This document shows, in pieces, positions 46,103 to 54,474 of a DNA stretch of 64,000 nt. A model generated the notes under the pieces. That model had not been told where the DNA came from. It saw nothing but the letters and a program-made list of their open reading frames with translations, and searched no databases. The position numbers and the translations under genes are program-made. Origin of the DNA: Haematobacter massiliensis (GTDB taxonomy: Bacteria; Pseudomonadota; Alphaproteobacteria; Rhodobacterales; Rhodobacteraceae); contig NZ_JGYG01000006.1 in the NCBI RefSeq assembly GCF_000740795.1, positions 188,501 through 252,500 on the forward strand, written 5' to 3'. Position 1 is the first letter of the stretch; each line of letters opens with the position of its first letter.

Positions 46103-46920
46103 GCCGGAACCTCGTGCCCGTGCCATACGGCATGGAAGTGGTGGACAGGTCCATGCCCCGCCCCGATCGCAAGGCCATCCGCCGTGCGGATAGCGGCCTG
46201 CAGCCAGACATGCGCCTCTGCCACAGCCGCCTCCAGCGTCGCGCCGCGCGCAAGGCATGAGGCGATGGCGGAGGAAAGCGTGCATCCGGTGCCATGCGTG
46301 TTACGGGTGGCGCGGCGCGGCGCCTCATGGCGGCGGATCCCCTCGGCCGTCACCAGCAGATCACGGCAGAGCGGCCCCTCCGCATGACCACCCTTCATCA
46401 GCACGGCATTCGCTCCGAGTGCGAGCAGCGCGCGCCCCTGCTCCACAGCCTCCGGCTCCGTCCGGGCGAAAGCGGCGTTCAGCAGTCGGGCGGCTTCGGG
46501 AAGGTTCGGCGTCAGCAGCGTCGCACGCGGCAGGAGATGGCGGGCAAGGGCCGTGACGGCATCGTCGCTCAACAGCGCATCGCCGGATTTCGCCACCATC
46601 ACCGGGTCCAGCACCACCGGGCCACCGTATCCCTCCAATGCGGCGGAAACCGCGCCTGCGATCTCCGCCGTGCCGAGCATCCCGATCTTCACCGCATCCG
46701 CGCCGATGTCGGACATCACCGAGCCGATCTGCGCCGCGACCAGAGCCGGCGGAAGTACCTGCACCGCCTGCACACCAAGCGTGTTCTGTGCGGTGATCGC
46801 GGTGATCGCCGTCGTGCCATAGACGCCAAGCGCCGAGGCGGTCTTCAGGTCGGCCTGAATCCCGGCGCCTCCGCCGCTGTCAGACCCCGCGATGATGAGA
46901 AGCCGTGCTGCCCTTCCCAT
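46099..46920 (-). CDS. thiD: Hydroxymethylpyrimidine / phosphomethylpyrimidine kinase ThiD
   Basis: 273 residues from MGRAARLLIIAGSDSGGGAGIQADLKTASALGVYGTTAITAITAQNT, the ThiD signature. Further landmarks are VVLDPVMVAKSGDALL, the anion-hole stretch and RNTHGTGCTLSSAIASCLARG with the catalytic Cys/Asp region typical of ribokinase-fold kinases. It makes hydroxymethylpyrimidine diphosphate. ATG 46920 has GGAGGA 5 nt upstream; it is the first gene after the TPP riboswitch. Confidence 0.95.
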   Translation of the reverse strand: MGRAARLLIIAGSDSGGGAGIQADLKTASALGVYGTTAITAITAQNTLGVQAVQVLPPALVAAQIGSVMSDIGADAVKIGMLGTAEIAGAVSAALEGYGGPVVLDPVMVAKSGDALLSDDAVTALARHLLPRATLLTPNLPEAARLLNAAFARTEPEAVEQGRALLALGANAVLMKGGHAEGPLCRDLLVTAEGIRRHEAPRRATRNTHGTGCTLSSAIASCLARGATLEAAVAEAHVWLQAAIRTADGLAIGAGHGPVHHFHAVWHGHEVPA

Positions 46921-46980
46921 GTCGTCCTCCGCTATTTCGGGCGGCACGGGACGACACCAGGATGGTGTCCATGGGACACC
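46921..46980 (-). promoter_or_regulatory. Thiamin leader expression platform with three overlapping hairpins
   Basis: Between aptamer and thiD, read on the minus strand: hairpin A GGTGTCC-cat-GGACACC (46980-46964), hairpin B TGGTGTC with its partner GACACCA (46969-46953, loop TCC), and hairpin C GTCGTCC (46955-46949) with GGACGAC (46927-46921), which covers the end of the GGAGGA ribosome-binding site; an inner CCGC/GCGG pair (46944-46941/46932-46929) would close around the rest. A and B share one arm; B and C overlap by 3 nt, so A+C and B are alternatives. Pairing is seen in sequence; regulatory use is inferred. Confidence 0.6.
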
Positions 46981-46990
46981 TTCGCAGTTT

Positions 46991-47071
46991 CCGTTCCCTA
47001 CGCCGGTATTGCCCGGATCAGGTTCGATGGGTTAGCGTGACGCCTCTCAGCCCTGGTGGGCACCCCAACGG
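46991..47071 (-). ncRNA. TPP riboswitch (THI element)
   Basis: On the minus strand the aptamer runs CCGTTGGGGTGCC ... GGGCTGAGAGG ... AACCCATCGAACCTGATCCGG ... AATACCGGCGTAGGGAACGG. It has the conserved CUGAGA and GAACCUGAUC-GG-UAAUACCGGCG-AGGGA blocks, and P1 closes by CCGTT (47071-47067) with AACGG (46995-46991). It senses thiamin pyrophosphate and controls the ten-gene thi operon, probably at translation initiation of thiD since no terminator T-run is present. Confidence 0.95.
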
Positions 47072-47695
47072 ATTTGCGGCGATGCTAGCGGCCGCACCTG
47101 AGCCGCGCAAGGGGAATTCGCGCGCAGGTGATTCCACGCGGCACGTGGGCTTTGCCGCAGGGGGCCGCGCGTGACCGGGGTGCCGGTCTTATCGCACAAG
47201 CGAAGCAGCCCCAATTAAAGAGGTCTCCGCGCGTGTCGGGTGCGCCGGTTGCCCCTGAGGGGTTCCAAACTAATGTGGGGGAGCTTCCGCGCGCGGCGGG
47301 GGCGCAGGGAACGGTTGTTGGCCTCGGCCGCAGTCTTGAGGGGGCTTCCGCACGTAGCGGGCGCGTCGTCATGGCACGGGTGCGCCGTCACGGCATGGGT
47401 GCGCACACGCCTTGCATCCGCCCGTACCTGCACGCGCCATTCAGCGTCCGGCGCCCGGGCGACGTCTCCACAGGCGACGTCTGCAGATGTCCTTCCGCTC
47501 CGCCTCTCTTCGGTGATGGCGCGTGGAACCTTGGACGCCCAAGGCGCCCGCTCCCGCCCGACACGTTCCTGTATGTCGATGTGGCGTGGGTGACGCGCTA
47601 ACCTTGCGCATCCATGGCGAGACGGCCGAGGGCGGACAGGCAGGCCTCACTCCATAGGCCCGGCTACCCCGCCTCGACCGTCATCCAGGGGCCTT
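47072..47695. other. Non-coding region upstream of the thi leader with degenerate ~60-bp repeats
   Basis: About 620 bp between the riboswitch and the tesA stop. It must hold the thi promoter near 47080-47130. Farther on, similar GC-rich segments begin at about 47164, 47226, 47286 and 47347 (pattern CCGCGCGTGNCGGGNGCGC), a spacing near 60 bp, and a 19-bp tandem (GGCAYGGGTGCGC) starts at 47373 and 47392. No coding sequence is convincing. Confidence 0.5.
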
Positions 47696-48343
47696 CTATG
47701 GCTTCGCCCGCGTCCGCTCGGCCAGATCCAGAACAGCAGGGCCGATATGCTCAACCACAAGCGTGACGCCCTTGGCGGAGGGATGGAGATTGTCGGGCTG
47801 CATCACACCTGCCGCCACCCGTGCGTCGCTGTCCATCGCCGTCAAAGGGCCGAGAAAATCCGTCACCAGAAGCGTATGATGCGCCTCCGCCAGCGCGGGC
47901 CACATTGCGTCGAACTTCGCCTTGTAATCGGCCCCGTAATTGCCGGGCGCGGTCTGGCCGATCAGCAGGACCGGAAGACCCCTTTCCCCCGCTCTGCTGA
48001 GGATACGGTCCAGATTGGCCTGCGAGGCTTCATAAGGTAGCCCCCGCAGCAGATCGTTGCCGCCAAGCGCCACGATCAGCGCATCCGTGCCGGGGGTGAG
48101 AGACCAGTCCAGCCGCTGCAGCCCGCCCGCCGTGGTGTCACCCGACACCCCCGCGTTCACCACCGTCACCTCTGCCCCCTTTGCGTCGAGCCACGCCTGG
48201 AGCTGCGGCACCAACCCCTCGCCCGGCGGCAGACCGTATCCCTGCGTGAGACTGTCGCCGAGCGCCACTATTTCCAGCCGCTCCGCCGCGCCGGCAGGCA
48301 GGGGTATCGCAAGGGCTGCGACAATCGCGAGCTTGCCGATCAC
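47696..48343 (-). CDS. tesA: GDSL arylesterase / lysophospholipase (TesA-like)
   Basis: About 215 residues from GTG 48343: signal peptide (IGKLAIVAALAIPLPAGAA), SGNH-hydrolase block I VALGDSLTQGYGLPPGE with the catalytic Ser, block II NAGVSGDTTAGG (Gly), block III VALGGNDLLRG (Asn) and block V DNLHPSAKG (Asp-x-x-His). It is a periplasmic esterase/thioesterase. The frame extends much further upstream, antisense to ybbA, but only this start gives a signal peptide. Divergent from ybbA as in E. coli. Confidence 0.88.
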   Translation of the reverse strand: MIGKLAIVAALAIPLPAGAAERLEIVALGDSLTQGYGLPPGEGLVPQLQAWLDAKGAEVTVVNAGVSGDTTAGGLQRLDWSLTPGTDALIVALGGNDLLRGLPYEASQANLDRILSRAGERGLPVLLIGQTAPGNYGADYKAKFDAMWPALAEAHHTLLVTDFLGPLTAMDSDARVAAGVMQPDNLHPSAKGVTLVVEHIGPAVLDLAERTRAKP

Positions 48344-48428
48344 GTTTCCGAAGTCATATCGCAAAGCCCTTGCCGCACGGGCGAAGCACCCGGCAAGACG
48401 CGAGCGAGACAGCGGGAAAAGGGTGGGC

Positions 48429-49148
48429 ATGGGCAAAGCGGCGGAAGCGAAGAGCATGGGCCAAGCAGTCCTCGGGCTGGAGAATGTGGAGCTTACACTC
48501 GCCGGAAACGCGGGCCGGGTCGAGATCCTGCGGGGCATCACTCTGGAAGTTGACCGGGGCGAGAGCATCGGACTTGTCGGGCCGTCCGGGTCGGGCAAGT
48601 CCTCCCTCCTGATGCTCATGGGCGGGCTGGAGCGGCCGACCGCGGGCCGTGTCACCGCGCTCGGCCAGGAGCTGTCGGGGATGGATGAGGACGGGCTTGC
48701 CCGTTTTAGACGCGGACGAATGGGCATCGTCTTCCAGTCCTTCCACCTCGTCCCGACCATGACGGCGCTCGAAAACGTCGCGCTGCCCCTTGAGATCGCG
48801 GGAGAGGCAGACGCTTTCGATCGCGCGGCGACAGAGCTCGCCGCCGTCGGGCTGTCGCACCGCGAAGGCCACTATCCCGCGGAACTGTCGGGCGGTGAGC
48901 AGCAGCGCGTGGCGCTGGCCCGCGCCGCCGCGCCCCGGCCGGAGCTGTTTCTTGCCGACGAACCCACCGGTAATCTCGACGGTCGGACCGGTGCGCAGAT
49001 CATGGACCTGCTCTTTGATCTTCGTGACCGGCATGGGGCGACGCTGGTGCTCGTCACCCACGCGCCGGAGCTTGCGGAAAGATGTGACAGGCTCATCCGG
49101 CTGGCGGACGGGCGCATCGACGCCACGGGCATGGTTCCTGCCACATGA
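48429..49148 (+). CDS. ybbA: ABC transporter ATP-binding protein (YbbA / LolD-type)
   Basis: About 239 residues: LENVELTLAGNAGRVEILRGITLEV, Walker A GPSGSGKSS, Q-loop VFQSFHLVPTMTALENVALPLE, signature LSGGEQQRVALARA, Walker B LFLADEPTGNLD, switch VTHAPELAERCDRL. This MacB/LolD-class ATPase partners the FtsX-like permease encoded next, with which it overlaps by 4 bp. ATG 48429 is used; ATG 48456 would also yield a complete domain. The transported molecule is unknown. Confidence 0.88.
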   Translation: MGKAAEAKSMGQAVLGLENVELTLAGNAGRVEILRGITLEVDRGESIGLVGPSGSGKSSLLMLMGGLERPTAGRVTALGQELSGMDEDGLARFRRGRMGIVFQSFHLVPTMTALENVALPLEIAGEADAFDRAATELAAVGLSHREGHYPAELSGGEQQRVALARAAAPRPELFLADEPTGNLDGRTGAQIMDLLFDLRDRHGATLVLVTHAPELAERCDRLIRLADGRIDATGMVPAT

Positions 49149-51673
49149 GCCTTTTGCCTCCGATCGCCTGGACGATAGCCCGGCGCGAACTTCGCGGTGG
49201 CCTGTCCGGCTTCCGCGTGTTCCTCCTCTGCCTGATCCTCGGCGTCGCCGCCATCGCGGCGCTGGCGACCGTGCGTTCCGCAATCACCGATGCGCTGGCC
49301 GATCAGGGGCGCGCGCTTCTGGGAGGCGATGCGCAGATCGAGTTCACCTATCGCACCGCAAGGCCGGAAGAGCGGAAGTGGATGGAGGATCACGCGACCC
49401 GTCTGTCCGAAGTTCTGGATTTTCGCTCCATGGCCCGCAGCGGGGAGGATATCGCCCTTACACAGGTGAAGGCGGTAGATGCTGCCTGGCCCATGGCGGG
49501 GGAGCTGGAGGTCGAACCGCCCATGCCCGTGGCCGACGTTTTCGCCCCTCGGGACGGACTGCCCGGCGCGGCGATGGACGGGATCCTCGCCGACCGGCTG
49601 GGCCTTGCTCTCGGCGACACGTTCACGGTGGGGGACGTGACCTTCCGCCTTTCCGCACGGATCGTGCGGGAGCCCGACAACACCTCGGGCGGTTTCGCCC
49701 TTGCCCCCCGGACGCTGGTCCGGTCGGAGACAGTGCGAGAGACACCGCTCCTTGCCCCCGGCTCCGTCTTCGACGCGGAATACCGGCTGTTGCTGCCGGA
49801 GGGCGCCGATCTTCCCGCGCTGGAAACCGCCGCCAAAACGCGGTTCGAGGGAGCGGGCATCCGCTGGCAGGATAGCCGCCGCGCCGCCCCCGGCGTGGAG
49901 CGTCATGTAAGCCGTATCGGCTCGTTCCTCATCCTGCTCGGCCTCGCGGGGCTGGCGGTCGGCGGCGTGGGAATTGCTGCGGCGACTCGGGCATGGATCG
50001 CGCGCAAGACCGGGACGATTGCCACGCTGAAGGCTCTTGGCGCGACGGGGAGGGAAATCCGCGCGGCTTTCCTGTTGCAGCTGGCGCTTATCGGCGGGCT
50101 GGGGATCGCTGGGGGGCTTGTGCTTGGCAGCCTCTTGCCGCTGGCGGCGGCTCCCTTCGTGCGAGGGCTGTTGCCGGTGGAGATCGCCCTCACCCCCTCT
50201 CCCCGCGCCATGGCGGAGGCCGCGACCTATGGCGCTCTCATCGCCACCATCGCCGTCCTGCTGCCGCTCGGCCGGATGGCGGCGGTGCGACCGGCGCTGC
50301 TCTATCGCGACACCGGCCCCGCGCGTCGGAGCCTGCCCGGGATGGCGACGCTCGGCCTGCTAGCGCTACTGTTGCTGGCGCTGATCGGGGCCGCCGTCGG
50401 CTTTTCCGGCGAGCCGCGCCTGACGCTTGCGACGCTCGCGGGAATCGCGGTGGCCTTGGGGCTGCTGTGGCTCGTGGCGCTGGCGCTCCGCTGGCTCGCC
50501 CGCGGGCTGGCGCGCGCACGGATCGTCCGGGGGCGGCCCATGCTGCGCGCGGCGCTGGCGCAGATCGGCGGACCGGGAAGCGATGCGGGTGCTGTCGTCC
50601 TGTCACTCGGGCTGGGTCTTTCCGTTCTCGCCGCAGTCGGGCAGGTGGAGGCGAACCTGCGCAACGCGATCTCCGCCGATCTGCCCCGGATCGCTCCGGC
50701 CTTCTTCCTCGTCGATATTCAGCCCGATCAGATCGACCCGCTGGAGGCCCGGCTGACAGGTCTGCCTGCAGTAGAAAGATTGCAGACCGCGCCCATGCTC
50801 CGGGGCGTGATCACGCAGATCAACGGCCGGGATGCACGGTCAGTCGCGGGGGATCACTGGGTTCTGCGCGGTGACAGGGGCGTGAGCTATGCAAGCACCC
50901 CGCCGGAGGGCACGCGCCTTGTCGCCGGAGAGTGGTGGCCCGCCGATTACAGCGGCCCGCCTCAGGCCAGCCTCGCCGCGACGGAGGCTGCTGAGCTGGG
51001 GCTTGGGCTGGGAGACAGGATCACGGTGAACATCCTCGGCCGCGACATCGAGGCGACGATAACCTCTCTCCGTGACGTGGACTATCGCCGGGACGGGATC
51101 GGGTTCTTCCTGATCCTGAATGCCGCCGCTCTGACAGGCGCTCCCCATACCAACATCGCCACGGTCTATGCCGCGCCGGAGGCGGAAGCCGGCGTGCTCC
51201 GCGCCATCGCGGGGGATTGGCCCAATGTCACGGCCATCCCCGTGGGGGAGGCGCTGGCCCGCATCGGCGAAGCGCTGACGCTGGTTGCACGCGCCATCGT
51301 GCTGGCGGCAGGCGTGACGCTGCTGACCGGGGCCGTGGTGCTGATCGGTGCCGCCGCTTCGGGTGAGCGCGCGCGTGCGAAGGAGGCGGCGCTGCTCAAG
51401 GTCCTAGGGGCAACGCGGGGGCGGATTCTGTGGTCCTTTGCGCTCCGCGCGCTCTTGACCGGCGGTGCAGCAGGGCTTGTGGCCCTCGGTTTCGGGCTTC
51501 TGGCGGGCTGGCTCGTCATGGATCTGGTGATGGAGGAAAGCTACCGCCCTGCCATCGTTCCGGCGCTTGCCGTCGTGCTGGGCGGGGCGCTGGCCACGTT
51601 GGCTGCCAGCCTGGCTTTTGCGATCCGTCCGCTGGCGGCGCGGCCAGCGGGTATACTGCGTGCGGAGGAGTAA
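49145..51673 (+). CDS. ybbP: FtsX-like permease (YbbP family)
   Basis: An 842-residue membrane protein with one N-terminal helix (GGLSGFRVFLLCLILGVAAIAALATVRSAI), a large periplasmic domain, a core of helices around residues 255-440 (including GRMAAVRPALLYRD) and a repeated FtsX block at the C-terminus (VLGATRGRILWSFALRALLTGGAAGLVALGFGLLAGW). It is the YbbP duplicated FtsX topology and forms an ABC system with YbbA. The stop codon lies within a perfect hairpin shared with the convergent AraC gene. Confidence 0.9.
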   Translation: MSLLPPIAWTIARRELRGGLSGFRVFLLCLILGVAAIAALATVRSAITDALADQGRALLGGDAQIEFTYRTARPEERKWMEDHATRLSEVLDFRSMARSGEDIALTQVKAVDAAWPMAGELEVEPPMPVADVFAPRDGLPGAAMDGILADRLGLALGDTFTVGDVTFRLSARIVREPDNTSGGFALAPRTLVRSETVRETPLLAPGSVFDAEYRLLLPEGADLPALETAAKTRFEGAGIRWQDSRRAAPGVERHVSRIGSFLILLGLAGLAVGGVGIAAATRAWIARKTGTIATLKALGATGREIRAAFLLQLALIGGLGIAGGLVLGSLLPLAAAPFVRGLLPVEIALTPSPRAMAEAATYGALIATIAVLLPLGRMAAVRPALLYRDTGPARRSLPGMATLGLLALLLLALIGAAVGFSGEPRLTLATLAGIAVALGLLWLVALALRWLARGLARARIVRGRPMLRAALAQIGGPGSDAGAVVLSLGLGLSVLAAVGQVEANLRNAISADLPRIAPAFFLVDIQPDQIDPLEARLTGLPAVERLQTAPMLRGVITQINGRDARSVAGDHWVLRGDRGVSYASTPPEGTRLVAGEWWPADYSGPPQASLAATEAAELGLGLGDRITVNILGRDIEATITSLRDVDYRRDGIGFFLILNAAALTGAPHTNIATVYAAPEAEAGVLRAIAGDWPNVTAIPVGEALARIGEALTLVARAIVLAAGVTLLTGAVVLIGAAASGERARAKEAALLKVLGATRGRILWSFALRALLTGGAAGLVALGFGLLAGWLVMDLVMEESYRPAIVPALAVVLGGALATLAASLAFAIRPLAARPAGILRAEE

Positions 51674-51685
51674 TCACTCCTCCGC
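51662..51685. terminator. Bidirectional hairpin spanning both convergent stop codons
   Basis: GCGGAGGAGT (51662-51671) and ACTCCTCCGC (51676-51685) form a perfect 10-bp stem around AATC. The TAA of ybbP (51671-51673) and the TGA of the AraC gene (51674-51676 complement) lie inside it. The stem works equally for both strands; no strong T-run follows on either side. Confidence 0.6.
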
Positions 51686-52615
51686 CAATGCGAGGCGGCC
51701 GCGCAGCGTATCGGTCGGCCGCTCGCCGAACATGGCGCGATACTGCCCCGCAAACCGACCCCAGTGCGGAAACCCGTGATCCAAGGCGATGTCCGATACC
51801 TTCGCACCCTTTTCCCTTGCCCCTGCCTCCCTCGCGATGATCAGCGCCCGCCGCGCAAGGTTAAGCCGCTGCATGGTGAGCAGCCGATCAAGCCCGAGGC
51901 CGGCCTCCGCCATGCTCGCGCGGCGAAGGGTGCGGCTGTCGAAGCCCGTCGCGGCGGAAAGCTGGGTGACGCTCATATCCACCGCTTCCGCCGCAGCGAG
52001 CCAGTCCAGCGTCGCGGCAAAAGCACGCGCCGTTCCCTGCCGACGCTTCCGCGCCCAGACCCGTTCCTCGAACCAAAGCGTCAGCCGGTCGGTAATGAGG
52101 CCGGGCGCGATGGCGAGAAGCGAAGCATTGCTCCGGCTGTATGCGCCATTCGTAGGAGAAACGAGAAAGTCGATCCATTGACCCGTCTGGGCGATCGCAC
52201 CCCTTGGGGCATGGTCGAACACGCCCGAGCATGCCACGTCCGCGCCGGCTTCCATCGCTGCCGGAAGAAGGTCTGCGGCCAGTTCCACCGACACGCAGCG
52301 CACACCGGGGCGCTGCAGCATCGTAAGCCAGCGCGGGGTCATGGCAAAACCCGCCTCCAGCACCGATGATCCTCCGCCTTCGGCCCCGCCGAGCAGGAAA
52401 TATACCGCCAAGTGCCCCTCCGGCATCAAAAAGCTGTTGAGCGTCAGGCGCTGCATCTCCTCTCGATAGAGAGAGAGCGTGCCGAAATCGAGCCGGCTGA
52501 TCTCCCCAAGAGAGCCGCCCGGCGCGACCGGGTGGTAGCGCTGCTCCCATCCGGGCATACCGCATTCCAGTTCCTCAATGGCCTGGCAGATGGTGTGGCG
52601 ATAGATCGGTGTCAT
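51674..52615 (-). CDS. AraC-family transcriptional regulator
   Basis: About 313 residues from MTPIYRHTICQAIEELE. The C-terminal two-HTH domain includes VDMSVTQLSAATGFDSRTLRRASMAEAGLGLDRLLTMQRLNLARRALI and VSDIALDHGFPHWGRFAGQYRAMFGERPTDTLR, the XylS/AraC signature. The N-terminal half resembles no specific sensor I recognise. It is divergent from the amine dehydrogenase large-subunit gene with a 169-bp shared control region, so it likely controls that cluster in response to an amine or its aldehyde. Known mau clusters use a LysR regulator instead. Confidence 0.85.
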   Translation of the reverse strand: MTPIYRHTICQAIEELECGMPGWEQRYHPVAPGGSLGEISRLDFGTLSLYREEMQRLTLNSFLMPEGHLAVYFLLGGAEGGGSSVLEAGFAMTPRWLTMLQRPGVRCVSVELAADLLPAAMEAGADVACSGVFDHAPRGAIAQTGQWIDFLVSPTNGAYSRSNASLLAIAPGLITDRLTLWFEERVWARKRRQGTARAFAATLDWLAAAEAVDMSVTQLSAATGFDSRTLRRASMAEAGLGLDRLLTMQRLNLARRALIIAREAGAREKGAKVSDIALDHGFPHWGRFAGQYRAMFGERPTDTLRGRLALAEE

Positions 52616-52659
52616 GCTGTCCGGCCTGCGCTCCCGCCGCAGCCTGAGCAAGCCGGGCC

Positions 52660-52674
52660 GCGACGAAACGTCGC
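52660..52674. promoter_or_regulatory. Palindrome in the AraC / amine dehydrogenase control region
   Basis: GCGACG-AAA-CGTCGC is a perfect 6-bp-arm inverted repeat centred between the divergent genes, 110 bp upstream of the large-subunit start. It is a candidate regulator site or leader hairpin; AraC proteins more often bind direct repeats, so the assignment is open. Confidence 0.35.
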
Positions 52675-52784
52675 TGCAATTCTTCGAATGCATAAACTTT
52701 GGGCGTATTTTCGCGCTAAGCCCGGATAGATTGCGCGGTCACGGAGCCGTTAACACAGGGACAAACGAACGCAGGAGAGACCGG

Positions 52785-53927
52785 ATGCGAGTCCCAGCAA
52801 CCATTTGCGCCGCCTGTGCGGTCCTTGCCGGACAGGCGGCCATCGCACAGGAGGCAATCGCCCCCGAGAAACTGACCGTGGAGGAGCGCATTGCCCCCGG
52901 CGCCAATGTCCTGACACTCGACCAGAGCTGGAGTGGGCAGTCCCGCATCAACGTGCTGTCCACATCCGACCTGAAGATGAAGGGCAACATGGGGGTGGGC
53001 CTCATCGGGCAGATGGTGCTCGCTCCGGGTGGAGCGACGCTCTACACCGCGTCCGTCTATGCGCCCCGGATCACCTATGGTCCCCAGGAGGCGGTGATCC
53101 ACGAATTCGATATCGCCACCCTGACCCACAAGCGTGAGTTCACCGTCTCCAACAAGATGGCAATGGCGGAGCCGCAGCCAGCGCTGCTGCAACTCGCGGG
53201 CGATGCGAAGTTCCTGCTGGTGCAAAATGCGACCCCGGCGACCTCTGTGAGCGTGGCCGATCTCGCCAAGGGCGAGCAGATCGCGGAAGTGCCGACGCCG
53301 GGCTGCTGGGGGGCGCTGCCCGTGGCGCAGGACCTGAAATTTCTGAGCCTCTGCGGTGACGGCACGATGCAGGTCTTCTCCTTTGATGCCGCAGGCAAGA
53401 TCGGCGAGCCGGTCAAGAGCGAGAAGATCTTCGACGCCGACAAGGACGCGCTCTTCACCAACCCGGCGAAGATGGGCGACGACTGGCTCTTCGCTTCCTT
53501 CAACGGCAATCTCTACCACGTCGCGGTGAAGGACGGAAAAGCCGTGCTCGTGGACAAGTTCGCCACGACCGAAGGTGTGGAAGGCGACTGGGCACCCGGC
53601 GGATCCGAGGTGATTGCCTACAACGCGCCTACCGGCACCGCCTATGTGCTGATGCATTCGGGCGCCGAGGACGGCAGCCACAAGGACGGCGCAGAGGAGA
53701 TCTGGGCAGTCGACGTGAAGGCGAAGAAGGTGCTCTACCGCTCCAACGCCCATGCCGAGAACACCATCACCGTGACCCAAGGCGCGGCGCCTGTGATCTT
53801 CGCCGTGTCCGAGGAGAACGCCCTCTATCGCTACGAGGTGGACCCGGAGGCGAAATTCGCCGCGAAGCTTGCCGGAGAAGCGGAAGACATGGGCAATTTC
53901 GTCGGCCTCGTTCTGGCGACGGAGTGA
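52785..53927 (+). CDS. aauB: Amine dehydrogenase large (heavy) subunit, aromatic-amine-dehydrogenase type
   Basis: 380 residues with signal peptide MRVPATICAACAVLAGQAAIA and a seven-bladed beta-propeller. Segments LVQNATPATSVSVADLAKGEQ, TPGCWGALPVAQDLKFLSLCGDGTMQ, WAPGGSEVIAYNAPTGTAYVLMHSGAEDGSHKDGAEEIW correspond to aromatic amine dehydrogenase alpha subunit more closely than to methylamine dehydrogenase. It is the non-redox subunit that shapes the substrate pocket over the TTQ of the small subunit in the periplasm. ATG 52785 has GGAGAG at good spacing. Confidence 0.88.
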   Translation: MRVPATICAACAVLAGQAAIAQEAIAPEKLTVEERIAPGANVLTLDQSWSGQSRINVLSTSDLKMKGNMGVGLIGQMVLAPGGATLYTASVYAPRITYGPQEAVIHEFDIATLTHKREFTVSNKMAMAEPQPALLQLAGDAKFLLVQNATPATSVSVADLAKGEQIAEVPTPGCWGALPVAQDLKFLSLCGDGTMQVFSFDAAGKIGEPVKSEKIFDADKDALFTNPAKMGDDWLFASFNGNLYHVAVKDGKAVLVDKFATTEGVEGDWAPGGSEVIAYNAPTGTAYVLMHSGAEDGSHKDGAEEIWAVDVKAKKVLYRSNAHAENTITVTQGAAPVIFAVSEENALYRYEVDPEAKFAAKLAGEAEDMGNFVGLVLATE

Positions 53928-53929
53928 CC

Positions 53930-54463
53930 ATGGCGGAGGCAGGCGTCTATCTCTCTGGCGCGCTCACCGCCTTCGTGGCGCTGATCCTGCTCGGCGCGGC
54001 GTGGCACAAGGCGCAGTCCTTCCTCGAAACCACTGGTTTCGTCGCGGGCTACGGTCTTGTCCCGCCGGGCCGGGAAACAGTCGTTCTTCGCCTGCTGATC
54101 GCGGCGGAGGCGGTGGCGGTCGTGCTGCTCGTCCTGCCGTGGACGCGGACGGCGGGCGGCGCACTCGCGGCGGCGCTTTTCACCGGCTATGGCGCCGCGA
54201 TGGCACTTGCGCTCCGGGCGGGCAAAGACCGGATCGAATGCGGTTGCGGCGGCGCGCCACAGATCGTCTCCCGGCCCGTCATCCTGCGCAATCTCGTGCT
54301 CACGGCCGCTGCGCTCGCCGTGGCGCTGCTGCCGGAGGGACCGATGGGCCCGGCGGCAGCCCTCGTTGCGCTGGCGGCGGGCCTTACGCTCTGGTGTGTC
54401 TACGGCATTGTCGAGCGGCTTCTGGCCAATGCCGGCCATATGCGCCTCGCGGCGCGATCCTGA
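53930..54463 (+). CDS. aauE: MauE/AauE membrane protein for small-subunit maturation
   Basis: 177 residues with four hydrophobic helices and the MauE hallmark HKAQSFLETTGFVAGYGLVP early on and the loop DRIECGCGGAPQIVSRPVI with its CGCGG cysteines. MauE is required with MauD for stable production of the disulfide-rich small subunit, possibly as an electron carrier across the membrane. ATG 53930 follows GGAG at 6 nt and the previous stop by 2 bp. Confidence 0.9.
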   Translation: MAEAGVYLSGALTAFVALILLGAAWHKAQSFLETTGFVAGYGLVPPGRETVVLRLLIAAEAVAVVLLVLPWTRTAGGALAAALFTGYGAAMALALRAGKDRIECGCGGAPQIVSRPVILRNLVLTAAALAVALLPEGPMGPAAALVALAAGLTLWCVYGIVERLLANAGHMRLAARS

Positions 54464-54474
54464 CGGAGAGACCC

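Noticed and set aside
46953-46980. Intrinsic terminator as the riboswitch expression platform
   Set aside because: The hairpins have no following T-run; pairing that reaches the ribosome-binding site fits translational control better.
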